DNA from: Datisca glomerata
Lineage: Eukaryota > Streptophyta > Magnoliopsida > Cucurbitales > Datiscaceae
Direction of reading: 5' to 3'
Length of the DNA stretch: 64,000 nucleotides
Assembly: GCA_003255025.1 (NCBI GenBank)
Contig: QANY01004032.1
Location: forward strand, 248,001-312,000
Shown here piece by piece: positions 23,840 to 33,980 of the stretch (position 1 is the first letter of the stretch; each line of letters begins with the position of its first letter). Position numbers and translations under genes: made by a program. The notes below the pieces were generated by a model. It saw nothing but the letters and a program-made list of their open reading frames with translations. It did not search any database and was not told where the DNA came from.

Positions 23840-24440
23840 TGACTATGTAGGGTCTCTCTCCAGTTCACCCAGTGTGATAAGATTGCCTCATCAGGCTAAG
23901 GTCTTTTCGTTCGAGGGTTTTACGAACTCGAGTGCCATGAAATGTTTACGTGGTCCTTTATTTCTTTGAATGATATGGATTCCTTATTAGCCATGGTCTT
24001 GATAGAGGTCTTTCATTTAAGGGTTTCATGACCTTAGGTGCCGCAGGATATTTGTGCGGTCCTTTTACCCTATTCAAAAGGACCGCACAAATATCTTTGG
24101 TGAAAAGGAGGCCTCATCCAGCCATGGTGAAGTCTTCCATCTGAGGGTTCCATGACCTTGGGCGTCCTATATAGGGTCTTTATCTAAATCATCTTAAATG
24201 ATATAGAGGCATCATCTATCCATGGTCTTGGATAAGGTCTTTCGTCCGAGGGTTCCATGACCTCGAATGCCATGAGATATATGTACGGTGTTTTTGCCCT
24301 ATGCAGGGTCTTTTCTCATAATCATCTTAAATGATAGGGAGACTTATCTACCTGTGGCCTTGATGAGGTTTTCCATTCGAGGGTCCTAAGACCGTGAGTT
24401 ACTTTATGTTTTCCTTAGAACAAGATTCATGATTTGATAA
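23840..24440. repeat. Tandem repeat array of about 110-120 bp units
   Basis: About five diverged units share the order AGCCATGGTCTTG, AGGTCTTTC, CGAGGGTT(C)CATGACC, ATGAGATAT/ACGCGGTCC. The same array is found at 32740-33178 in the second Tat copy. Arrays between integrase and LTR are known in Ogre/Tat elements and can seed satellites. Confidence 0.8.
24047..24095. repeat. Perfect 20-bp inverted repeat with 9-nt loop
   Basis: The arms at 24047-24066 and 24076-24095 are exact reverse complements (GATATTTGTGCGGTCCTTTT on the left arm) around the loop ACCCTATTC. It lies within one unit of the tandem array; the other units have only the left-arm-like sequence. It may be a local inverted duplication. 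Confidence 0.95.
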
Positions 24441-24641
24441 GCTATATAATGCTTATCAAAATTCATATTTGTTACGAATACAACTTATTAAAATAAATTA
24501 CTAAAGAAAATTGAAATAAAGCACCAAATGGTTGTAAATCCTCAAGCTAGTAGCGTTTCAACTTTTGCAAACCGTTCTTCCTTTTTAGTCCTGGAGAACG
24601 TATGTCAGTGGTCTGATGATTCCTATTATGATGTAAGGACC

Positions 24642-25774
24642 TTACCAATTCGGGACAAGTTTACCCACTCTAGGCTCTTGGGTATTCTGATTCAGTTTTC
24701 GAAGCACATAGTCCCTGATTTCAAATCTGTGGATGCTGACACCTTTGTTAAAGTATTGGGACGCTTTGCGCGTGTATTCCTCCAGTACATGGGTCTTGGC
24801 TTCTCCATTGTTATTTGCGTCTGTGAGTTGTGGCCTTACATTAGGCATTCCAACCTCAATCGGAATCACGGCCTCATCTCCATAGACCATAGAGAAAGGC
24901 GTCTCTCCTGTGGGAGTCTCTTCGTGGTCTTATACGCCCAAAACATGACTGTGAGCTCCTCGATCCATCTCCCCATAGCTTGGCATAGCCTTTTCTTGAG
25001 CATGCTTAAGATTATTTTGTTGGAGGCCTCGGCTTGCCCATTCGCCATCAGATGCCTAGGTACTGAAAATCAAAGCTGAATGCCTAACTCCACAAAAAGT
25101 TTCACCATTCTCCATCTAAACTGAGGCCCGTTGTCTGCGATTATGGCCTTAGGTATCCACAATCTACACACAATGTTCTTCCTGATGAACCCATTGACCT
25201 CCTTTTCTTTGATGTTTGCGAAAGAATCTGCTTCTACCCACTTCAAAAAAAAGTTTGTGACCATAAATAGAAATCTTTTCTGAACAGGGGCAAGTGGAAT
25301 TAGGCCCACTATGTCCATCTCCGATTGCATGAACGGCCATGGAATGATTGTGGGCGTTAGTTCTTCAAGTGGTTTCTTGGGTATCGATGCATACCTTTGA
25401 CACTTGTCACATTTTGCTACATACTCCGCTGCTTCAGCATCCATACTAGGCCAAAATTATACCATTATGCGGGCTCTCCTGCTCAATGATCTCCCTCCTG
25501 AGTGGTTGCCACATTTTCCTTCGCGTAGCTCGGCTATCACATACTGAGCTTCCGCCGGGTTGAGACATCTTGAATATGGGCCAATGTACGATCTTCTATA
25601 TAGGACTCCATTCAAGACTGAATACCTTGTAGTTTGGATTCTTATCTTTATTGCTTCACCATGGTCTTGTGGAAGTGTGCTCTCTGATATGTAACTAATC
25701 ATGAGGTCCATCCAACTTGGCTTGGTCATCTGAGGTACCCTTGGATGAGAGTCTACGCTATTGACAATTGCCAC
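24642..25774 (-). pseudogene. Tat integrase, four frame pieces
   Basis: Reading leftwards: 25774-25457 holds the N-terminal region and first half of the HHCC zinc domain (...CGNHSGG). 25444-25070 has CDKCQRYA (CxxC), MDIVGLIPLAP (first Asp) and IIADNGPQF (second Asp). 25048-24866 has NGQAEASNK (catalytic Glu). 24890-24642 is the C-terminal domain (VYGDEAVIPIEVGMP, RKLNQNTQEPRVGKL). All DDE residues survive, but stops or frameshifts separate the pieces. A 183-codon plus-strand ORF over the same bases is a shadow. Confidence 0.88.
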
Positions 25775-25811
25775 TGATCATCTATGGCCGGTTCTGGGAG
25801 GAACCCAGCTA

Positions 25812-26902
25812 AAATTTGAAATTCCTGACAACAAGGCTACTTATATGATATCTTTTTTGCAACTGCCAACTTGTAGCTCTTCATAATTAAAACACACCTT
25901 ATAATCTCTCAAATTCTTTCCTGACTTTTGTTTGACAGCCAACAAATTGGTGACTACTTGAAAATGGTTTTTTTACGACCGTGAATCACAATCATAAAAA
26001 TGACACCGTGAAAACATCACAACATTTTTCACGATTGTGGTTTTTCCATGATGGTGCAATTTTTGCTTTGGTGTCCATTGCAATAAATGAGAGAAATATG
26101 CTTGAAATAAAAGAGGAATTTTTACAATGGTGTATTAACTAACCGAGATGTACTCTTTAACACAACGGTATGTGTAAAAGATGTCGTCTTATATTCATTA
26201 CAATACTTTAATAATATAGATGAGTTCTTTGCCAAATCAATCCAACTAATAAAATTACAGAATAAAAATAAAATAGAAAATAACACACAATGTGCATATG
26301 CTTGAAATCTACTGTCAGATCGAATTCCCACGCATCACCTGATGAATTCAAAAATCTGCAAGAGAATGAAACGACGAAGGATTATCTCAACACAGTGTCA
26401 TGCCCAGCCTAATACACTCTGACGCTCAAGTCAATAAGGTGTATTTGAAATTGTATTATTGAGGTTTGAGAAAATGCATACCGTCTTTGTGAGGGGTCAC
26501 CATCTATTTTTACTGAATGAAAGAGAGCATTTGAAGAATATTCTCCTTAGATCAGTTGCTTTTCAATTATTATCTTATCACTTCAAACAACTTTGTGATT
26601 ATTTTGGGTTGTTGAGATCGTGTTTTTGTTTCATCGGTGGGGATGATCCCCCTGACACGATGAGTCCTCGGTCATCCTAGTGACCTTGTATACGATGAGC
26701 CCTCGGTCATCTTGGTGATCTCGGACAATATGAACCCTCAGTCATCTTGGTGACCACGGACATGATGAGCCCTCGGTCATCCTGGTGACCTCGAACATGA
26801 TGAGCCATCGGTCATCCTGATGACCTCGAACATGATGAAACTTCGATCCTCTTGGTGACCTCAGACAAGATAAGCCCTCGATCATCTTAGTGACCTTGGG
26901 CC
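25812..26902. repeat. Segmental duplication, copy 2, inside Tat pol
   Basis: It repeats 19160-20261 in the same orientation: 487 bp of non-LTR flank and then the first 604 bp of LTR (TG at 26299), ending in GACCTTGGGCC. It sits between integrase and RT and replaces most of the RNase H coding region. Because it carries DNA from outside the element, it is not an ordinary LTR insertion. Confidence 0.9.
26656..26902. repeat. 35-bp minisatellite in duplicated LTR piece (about 7 copies)
   Basis: Same unit as at 19981-20261, one fewer copy. Confidence 0.9.
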
Positions 26903-28000
26903 AACACTATAACCCATTTATTCAGTATCGTAAACATCTCTAATTTTTGTAAAACATTGGAGCGGATGTGAGGTTCTTACTGCTTTGGAAGTAATGCCTT
27001 TCTAGCTGAGCTGACTAGGCCTAGGGCTAACTTTTCCATTCGTGACTATCTCTTCTCGACGTCCAAAAGCATCTTGATAACATAATAGACCGGCCATTGA
27101 TCCTTTCATTCCTCTCTAACTAAGACATAGATCACTGCATTCTCTGATACAGAAGGGTTGCGGACATCAGATACCTATTAAGATCAGCAAACGCTTCTTC
27201 GCACCTCTCATCCCATCGAATGTCCTTTCTATTCTTCAAGATGTTGAAGAAAGGTAGAAAATTTCTTGAGGATTTGGATATACACCTACTAAGGGATGTC
27301 AACCTCCCGTTCAACTTTTGTACCTCCTTCATCTCCAGCACTGCGCTAATCTGATCAAGATTCACCTCAATCCCACGGTTTTTGACAAGATTCCCCAAAC
27401 ACTTCCTTGATGACACACCAAAAGAACATTTTGATGGGTTAAGCTTCATACAATATTTGTTAAGTACCTCAAACGCTCGCTTCAGGTCTGATATATGATC
27501 ATGCGCGAACACATACTTTACCATCATATCGTCAATGTATACTTCTATCGTCTTCCCCAAGTATTCCCGAAACATGTTAGTGACTAAGAGTTTATAGGTG
27601 GCTCCTATATTCTTCAATCCGAACGGCAATACTTTATAACAGTAAGTTCTCCTTTCAGGCACAAATGACGTCTTTTCTTGATTCGAGGGGTGCATGAGTA
27701 TCTGATTGTATCCAGAAAAAACATCCATAAGGCTGAGCATCTCGTGTCTCGCTGTCACATCGACCAGTTGATCGATTTTTGGAAGAGAGAAACTGTCCTT
27801 TGGGCATGCTTTGTTTAGGTCAGTGAAGTCTATATAGACCCTCCACTTTCCATTCTTTTTCTTGATCACCGCTACATTGGCCAGCCAATCAGGGTAGTGT
27901 GCCTCCCTGATAAAACCCGCATCCAATAGCTTTTGCACCTCCTCATTGATGATTTTGTTCTTATCTAAGGTGAACTCTTTCCTCTTCTGTCTGACTGCTT
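26903..28000 (-). pseudogene. Tat reverse transcriptase
   Basis: The long open piece (27938-27132) has RT motifs in order: NGKWRVYIDFTDLNKACPKD, LMDVFSGYNQILMHP (first catalytic Asp), LPFGLKNIGATYKLLVTNMF, and YIDDMMVK, the YxDD active site with both Asp present. The thumb follows, where about 6 residues are missing compared with the second copy at 34.5 kb (VLEM-KEVQKLNG here). RNase H is cut off beyond about 26903. RT copies element RNA into cDNA in cytoplasmic particles of active relatives. Confidence 0.92.
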
Positions 28001-28253
28001 AAGATTTAGATCTACCCCCAATTTATGTGAAATCACAGATGGATCGATTTCGAGAATGTCTTATATTTTCCAATCAAAAGTCTACCAATTTTTTTTAGGA
28101 AACTGACAAGCTCATCGAATCTCTAAGGTATGCGCCTATGCTCATGACCCTCTCGAGGTTTGATGGATGAATTGAGACCTTCACCATTTATTCAATGAGT
28201 GATGCATCATTCGAGGTCTTACCCTGTCCATTTAGTTTCTATTGCTCTGACTT

Positions 28254-28700
28254 TTACTTGAAGCTAGTAATGTAACAGCTCCTAGCCACTGCTTGGTCTC
28301 TGCATATTTCCATTATTCTCTCTAGGGTCAGGAATTTTATCTTCTGATGAAGGGATGTAGGTATTGCCTTCATGGCATGCACCCACGGTCTTCCTACAAT
28401 TACGTTGTAAGATGATTCATCTACTACTAGGAACTTCGCCATCTGATTGAAGAGTTTTGCTTTCACCAGCAAAAAAACACTCCCAATTGTTCTGGTAACT
28501 AAACCATTGAAGCTGACGAGCTCCAGGTCGTATCTGGTCATCTGCGACTCATCCATCCCCATCTGCTTTAGGGGTGAAAGGAAGACTATATCAGTTAAGC
28601 TCCCTTAATCCTTTAGTATCCGCTTGACTAAACAATTCGCCATGACCAAGGAGACCACCAGCACTTCATCATGAGGGTAATGAACTCAACCACATCCACA
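28254..28700 (-). pseudogene. Tat aspartic protease region, stop in active site
   Basis: The piece 28562-28254 shows the protease C-terminal part (YDLELVSFNG, FLVVDESSYNVIVGRPW, the flap/hydrophobic strands of gag-pol aspartyl proteases). Just upstream, at 28610-28600, the minus strand reads Asp-stop-Gly-Ser (TAA at 28607-28605) where a D-S/T-G-S active site is expected. The enzyme would therefore be dead. Confidence 0.75.
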
Positions 28701-29423
28701 TCTGTAAACTCAATCTTCTGGTTATGCTCAGCATTTTTGCTAATAAGAAAACCGGCAGATGGGCATCTCTCTAGTGCCCCTTCCTCACTGAGGTACTTAC
28801 TCCTCAACTTGACTTTCCTCCATGGATCACGTGTACGACCCGCCTTTCAGGATTTTCTTCCCGAGGTTTGTCCTCAGCCATTCCCATCAACCTCTTGCTA
28901 GCCTTCTCGAAGAGATATTCTTTCCAAAAGCCTTGCTCGATCAGAGATTAAATCTCCCTTTTAAGCTACAAGCATTCATTTGTTGTATGCCCGTAGTTCT
29001 TATGGAAATCACAGTATTGATTATAAGTCTTCCTTTTCCCATCTTTGTTCTTAACGCTGAAGGTTAAGAGAGGAGGTCCTTACCTTGGATTGGGTGAACT
29101 AGCTCCTTCAAACTTACTTTCAATGGAGGAAGGTTGATTTGTGGGATTACTCTTGGTCCTAACCTATCCGTAACACTGACCCTCTCCCGCGACTGTTTTC
29201 TAATTGTTCTTCAGTCTGACCTTTCAGTTTGATCTATATCTTCTCTTCTAACACGTGGGGAACTCTCCCATGATGAATTCGTTTGCTTTACTAAGACATT
29301 CTGACCGGGGTTTGGATCTTTTTCGATGCAAATATTTGAACACGCTTGTGCCTTCCACTAGATAATGCCAATCTTCTCGCTGTTGAACCTTTGAATGTAT
29401 TACCTCAAGGGCTCATCCCTCTT

Positions 29424-30034
29424 CTAGGCTACGGTAAAAGGGTTATGTGCCTCTTTAACCAGTCTTTTGCTACTTTCAAACTGATCTATGAAGAGTGTCG
29501 CCAAGTGTGAGAATGAGTATATGGAACAGGGTTCTAGGCTTCTAAACCATGTGATGGCGGCCCCTTTCAGACGTGAGGTGAATTGTAGGCATAACATTCC
29601 CTCTAGCTTGTCCTCTAGGATGCATGATCTTGACATTACATGCTTAAAGCAAAATATGATCAGTAGGATAAGAGGTACTATCATACATTTCAAATTTCAG
29701 AGTGGTGAACCTCTTTAGTGGTGTCATCATGTGATTCCCACCGCGAAAGGTCACTGCGTCAAACCCCGTACTACCGCGACTGACGCTCTGCTCTTCCCTT
29801 TATCCTTTGTGTCCAAGTGAATGACTCTCAAATGTAAATCTTTGATTTTATCAGCAATCTCATCCGCATCCTGATCGTATCCATGCTCTTCCCCATGATA
29901 CTTTGATCAGACGGGGAGTGCATTCTTCTCTTAATCCTCTCTTCATCTCTACCTTCTTTCTTAAGGTAAGCGATTTCCTTGGTGAAGTGCTTCACCTTCT
30001 CAAAAAAGAGAATGAATGGTTGGATCAGTGCCAT
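29424..30034 (-). pseudogene. Tat gag
   Basis: Two frames cover gag. 30034-29828 is a charged N-terminal segment (EKVKHFTKEIAYLKKEGRDE). 29693-29424 is the core retrotransposon gag domain with FTSRLKGAAITWFRSLEP and ATLFIDQFESSKRLV, the AxxWF hallmark. The part between 28700 and 29420 should hold the rest of gag and the zinc knuckle but is broken by stops. Confidence 0.8.
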
Positions 30035-30248
30035 TATGTAGTTGCGGACCCGTCGAATTTCTACCGGAGCTTTGTGAGGCTAGCTCTACTCCCTCGCTGC
30101 TTCTATCAGGTTTCTGTCGATATTACCGACCGATGCATCCTCAGGTCAGTCTTCTTATCCCAGATTCTCCCTTTTGTTCACCATTGCTATAAACAATTCA
30201 ATTGTTATATTTTGAAGCTTCAAAGAAGATCATCGACTTGTCGAAGTT

Positions 30249-30264
30249 CCCACGGTGGGCGCCA
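30249..30264 (-). other. Tat primer binding site
   Basis: The minus strand reads TGGCGCCCACCGTGGG 9 nt inside the 5' LTR edge. This is a form often seen after Tat/Grande-type LTRs. I do not assign the primer tRNA. It shows that the right LTR is the 5' LTR of the element to its left. Confidence 0.7.
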
Positions 30265-30273
30265 AACTATAGA

Positions 30274-31010
30274 TGCTCGAAATCTACCGTCAGATCGAAT
30301 CGCCATGCGTCACCTAATGAATTCAACAATCTGCAAGACAATGAAACGATGAAGGATTATCTCAACATCGGTGTAGTTCCCATCCTAATACAGTCCAACT
30401 CTCAAGTCAGTAAGGTGTATTTGAAATTGTATGATCGAGGGTTGAGAGAATGCATACCGTTTTTATGAGGGTTGACTATCTATTTATACTAAATGAAAGA
30501 GAGCATTTGAAGAATATTCTCCTCATATAAGTTTCTTTTCAATCATTATCTTATCACTTCAAACAACTTTGTGATTATTTCGGGTCGTTGAGATTGTGTT
30601 TCTGTTACATCAAAAGGGATGATCCCTCGGACACGATGAGCCATCGGTCATCTTAGTGACCTCGGACATGATGAGCCTTCAGTCATCCTGGTGATCTCGA
30701 ACATGATGAGCCTTTAGTCATCTTGGTGACCTCGGATATGATGAGCCCTCGGTCATCCTGGTGACCTCAGACATGATGATCCCTCGATCATCCTGGTGAT
30801 CTCGGACATGATGAGCCGTCGGTCATCCTGGTGACCTCAGACAAGATGAGCCATCGATCATCTTCGTGACCTTGGGCCCTATAAAATGGGTCTGTTGCCT
30901 AAGGACCTAAGGCTGGGAGTTATGGGCCTTCCATTATAAGATAAGGTTTGGGCCTTGCCCTAAATCCTCATCTGAAGTGGGTCGTGCACCAGGTGTTTTT
31001 TATCTCCACA
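30274..31010 (-). repeat. Tat right LTR, shared by two internal regions (737 bp)
   Basis: It starts TGCTCGAAATC and ends TATCTCCACA on the plus strand. On its left is a PBS (5' LTR role). On its right is a purine tract (GAAGTGGGGGCAAGC in element sense, the 3' LTR role). It therefore serves two adjacent Tat internal regions, as expected after unequal LTR recombination. It contains about seven 35-bp minisatellite units (about 30631-30880). Confidence 0.85.
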
Positions 31011-31431
31011 GCTTGCCCCCACTTCTCAAGTCTAGAGTGTAGCGCTAGAGTTGGGAAGTAAGTGTGGGTGGGAGTGATAAGCTTCATCTTAGTTTCCAAG
31101 CTAACTGGTGTCACTGGTTGTGAGTTTTTATCCGTAGCGTGCATTAGGTTATTAAATGCACGCCTTTGTATTCAAGCGTCCAATGTGCCAAGCTGAATGT
31201 TGGATGAGGCTTGAATGCTTTGGATATTGTTACATTACATCTGGCCTAGTGCACTCTGCCTTGCGGACTAATCGATCACTCATTGGGCTCAGCCTTGGAG
31301 GGTCTGCCTAGGTGCCTATCAGGCCTGACCTTACTGAGCCTGGCAGTCGGCTCAAGAGCTCAGCCTTAAAGGCTTGCTCAAGTGCTCATTGTGCTCGACC
31401 TTGTGAACCTTGGCCAAGCGGTGAACCTGAT

Positions 31432-32700
31432 CGGGTGAGGTCATCCCAATACGTGTGGCCTAGACCGTTAACATACCCTGCCTCTACACTAACTAAGCTT
31501 TACTTAGAGAGCTATCGAGTAGAATATGGTTTTCCCACGTCCATGGAGATGAAGCTCCCAGACGAGTCTGAACGACCTAACTTTTCCCTGCCAGATGGCT
31601 GGATATGCTTTTACGAATTTCCCATGAGATTTGGCCTTAGACTCGCTCTGCCGAAATTTATAAGTGTGGTGTTGAACTTTTACAACCTTGCTCCCACTCA
31701 ATTATTACCCAATGCTTGGAGGACTCATCTTTTCCTTCTAGTGCTAGGACATAAGAACCATGTCGATTTGAGCCCTAAATGAGTTTATATTATTTGGTCG
31801 AGCACGGGAGTACTGGTCAGTATTACTTAAACACTAGATTAGGAATTTCACTACTTACTGATAAGCCAACTAGCAATAAGTATTGGAAGGAGAAATATTT
31901 CTTCATCCGAAGGGAGTGGAATTGTCCTTTAGATGAGGTTTGTCCTGATGTTATAATGTGCAAACAAGTTGGTGTATTCTAGGTAGACTAAAATATTTTT
32001 TATTCTAGATGTTGCCCGTTCATTGTATACTAATGCATGCTATCCCTTTTGTGCAGCTTCTGGGTCTCGCAGTCTCATTGATTTCACTAGGACGACAACA
32101 AGAGCGTTTGAATGTCTACGTGGCTACCCTAATAGGCACATTGATGAGGTCTTAACAGAGAAGAATCTCAAGGCTACAGGTTTGTGGGACTACGCAGGCA
32201 AAATTCCCCGATGTATCCCCCTATGTCACCCTCGTTCATTACCTCCCTTTGCTTTTCTTAGGTCTACAATTTATTGCTTATATGGGATTGAACCCGAGAT
32301 GATTGTTTCCAACTCACTAACCATGTTAGAGTGAAATATTGATTTGATGACGTCGGAAAGGGCCAAGCTTTCTTATGAAGAAGTAAAGAGGTTGGATAAG
32401 GAGTAAAGTAAAAGGAAAAGACAAAAGGTTCCCCAGAAGATCCTCGTATCTGATCATGGATCTACGCCTACATCTTCACACGAAGCTGATGACATTTTGG
32501 CTTAGCCTTCTGATTGACCATCATCTGATCCTCCACAAATTGACTCCAGTATTCCCCCAGTGCGATATCGCCACTAAGAGAAGAGCCCACTTAATGTGAT
32601 AGAGGGGATTCAGGATATCCTCGCGTCTTCTCATCGGTCCATTCACTTCCACCCAATGTATGCTTGCAAGAGGATGATGTCAGTGCCTTTTATTGAAGTA
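31432..32700 (+). pseudogene. Antisense ORF of second Tat copy
   Basis: The open piece to 31782 carries EMKLPDESERPNFSLPDGW and VLNFYNLAPTQLLPNAWRTH, matching the first copy and keeping a Trp where the first copy has a stop. A second piece, 31779-31982, runs up to a probable donor (CTAG/GTAGAC near 31981). After an intron ending TTTTGTGCAG (about 32057), exon-like sequence continues to 32334. The acceptor AG is present here but lost in the first copy. The C-terminal coiled coil is missing. Confidence 0.7.
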
Positions 32701-32739
32701 TTTTATCATGTAACTTTGTTGTTTTAGTCTTTTCCACTA

Positions 32740-33178
32740 TGCAGGGTCTCTCTCCATTTCATCCGGTCTGACAAGATTGCCTCATCTGGCTAAGGTCCTT
32801 TCGTCCGAGGGCTTTACGACCTCAAGTCCCACGAAACATTTGTGCGGTCCTTCATTACTTTGAATGATAAGAATGCCTCATTAGCCATGGTCATGATAGA
32901 GGTCTTTCATCTGAGGGTTCCATGACCTCGGATGAAAGATCTCCAAATTCATATGTAGGGTCTTTCTCCTAATAATCTTTGGTGAAAATAAGACCTCACC
33001 TAGCCGTGGTGGGGGCTTCCATGACCTCGAGCACCCTATATAAGGTATTTATCCAAATCATCTTAAGTGATATGGAGGCCTCATCTATCCATGGTCTTGG
33101 ATTAGGTCTTTCATTCGAGGGTTCCATGACCTTGAGTGCCGCGAGATAGTTACGCGGTCTTTTTTCCCTATGCGAGGT
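32740..33178. repeat. Tandem repeat array, second Tat copy
   Basis: About four units of the same 110-120 bp family as 23840-24440, with AGCCATGGTC and GAGGGTTCCATGACC as landmarks. Confidence 0.8.
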
Positions 33179-33504
33179 CTTAAGCACTTTCAGAGGCTCG
33201 AAAGCTGTTTCGCAAGTTTTGGATATTTTCATAATTTTACATTTCTTTTATGTTTAAGGTTTTTCGAGATAGTTTAAATACTTTTTGTTTAGGTTATATG
33301 CAGTAGCTTATGATAATTGCTTGAGATATTTTCACGTTTTCTCTCTATAATTTCAATTTTTGGTATTTCATGATTTATCGAAATTGATGCATAAATCCTG
33401 ATAATCTCAGAATTAAATAAGTTTTAAAAGAACGAATTACTGGTAATCCTACGCGATTCAACAATGTTTGATATTGTTAGGTTTCTTCGAGGGTTCCGTT
33501 AACA
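33179..33504 (+). repeat. 5' LTR of plus-strand Gypsy (first bases missing)
   Basis: It aligns with 35505-35830 along its length (TTAAGCACTTTC...GGGTTCCG(T/C)TA(A)CA). About 16 bp of the 5' end have been replaced or eroded at the junction with Tat repeats. Confidence 0.8.
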
Positions 33505-33508
33505 CAAT

Positions 33509-33520
33509 TGGTATCAAAGC
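33509..33520 (+). other. Primer binding site, tRNA-Met type
   Basis: TGGTATCAAAGC lies 4 nt after the LTR end and resembles the complement of the initiator tRNA-Met 3' end used by many plant LTR elements. Confidence 0.75.
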
Positions 33521-33540
33521 TAAAACTGATCCTTTTTTTC

Positions 33541-33980
33541 ATGGCACCACGACGAAACCAGCAGCGGCAACAACGAGTTGAGGTGGTTTATGAGTGCGAT
33601 GATGGTGTCCAACTAGAACATCGAATCGGGCAGATTGTGGACCGACCTATGGAGCGAATGTTGGAACAGTTAACCATACGATGGTTAATATGATGGGGAA
33701 TCAGAATAGGAGGAATATGCTTGAACCGTGAAATCCAATCAGGCAGGGTAATTGGGTAGATGAATCAGAAGGGGAAGATGAAGGAGAATACTATGAGGAT
33801 ATTCCATAGGTCCATCGTAGGCGGTAGAGAGTCCAAGTGGATGAGGATAATTGGCGGTGGGAGGCCGGTATGTGGGCTGAAATATCAGAATTTCATGGCA
33901 ACCTTCAGGCTGAGGACTTCCTTGACTGGTTGGCGACTGTTGAAGAGATTTTAGAGTTCGAAGGAGTGCCCATTCCATGT
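33541..33980 (+). pseudogene. Gypsy gag N-terminus, frameshifted
   Basis: It starts at ATG 33541 (MAPRRNQQRQQRVEVVYE), 20 nt after the PBS. A stop at about 33690 is followed in another frame by WRWEAGMWAEISEFHGNL and EDFLDWLATVEEILEFEG, the start of the retrotransposon gag domain. The match stops where the Tat fragment begins. Confidence 0.75.

Larger units (their letters stand above)
19646..31010 (-). mobile_element. Tat-type Ty3/Gypsy retrotransposon with antisense ORF
   Basis: In minus orientation: 5' LTR (31010-30274), PBS, gag, protease, RT, a damaged RNase H, integrase, tandem repeats, an opposite-strand ORF, polypurine tract, 3' LTR (20395-19646). An extra ORF antisense to gag-pol between integrase and the 3' LTR is a known trait of Grande/RIRE2/Ogre (Tat) elements. 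The total of about 11.4 kb includes a 1.1-kb duplicated segment at 25812-26902. Many stops and frameshifts make it inactive. The LTRs are visibly diverged, so the insertion is not recent. Confidence 0.85.
31011..33178 (-). mobile_element. Second, partial Tat copy (3' portion)
   Basis: It repeats 20396-24310 with internal deletions: the UTR, the antisense ORF (31432-32700) and the tandem repeats (32740-33178). It ends where a foreign Gypsy LTR begins. A further piece of the same type of Tat (RT-RNase H) appears at 33970-35163. Confidence 0.85.

Noticed and set aside
24528..25079. 183-codon plus-strand ORF, one of the longest in the window
   Set aside because: It lies wholly over the minus-strand Tat integrase pieces with DDE motifs and has no family signature of its own, so it is a shadow.
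29903..30352. 149-codon plus-strand ORF
   Set aside because: Antisense to Tat gag and running over the PBS into the LTR; no domain.
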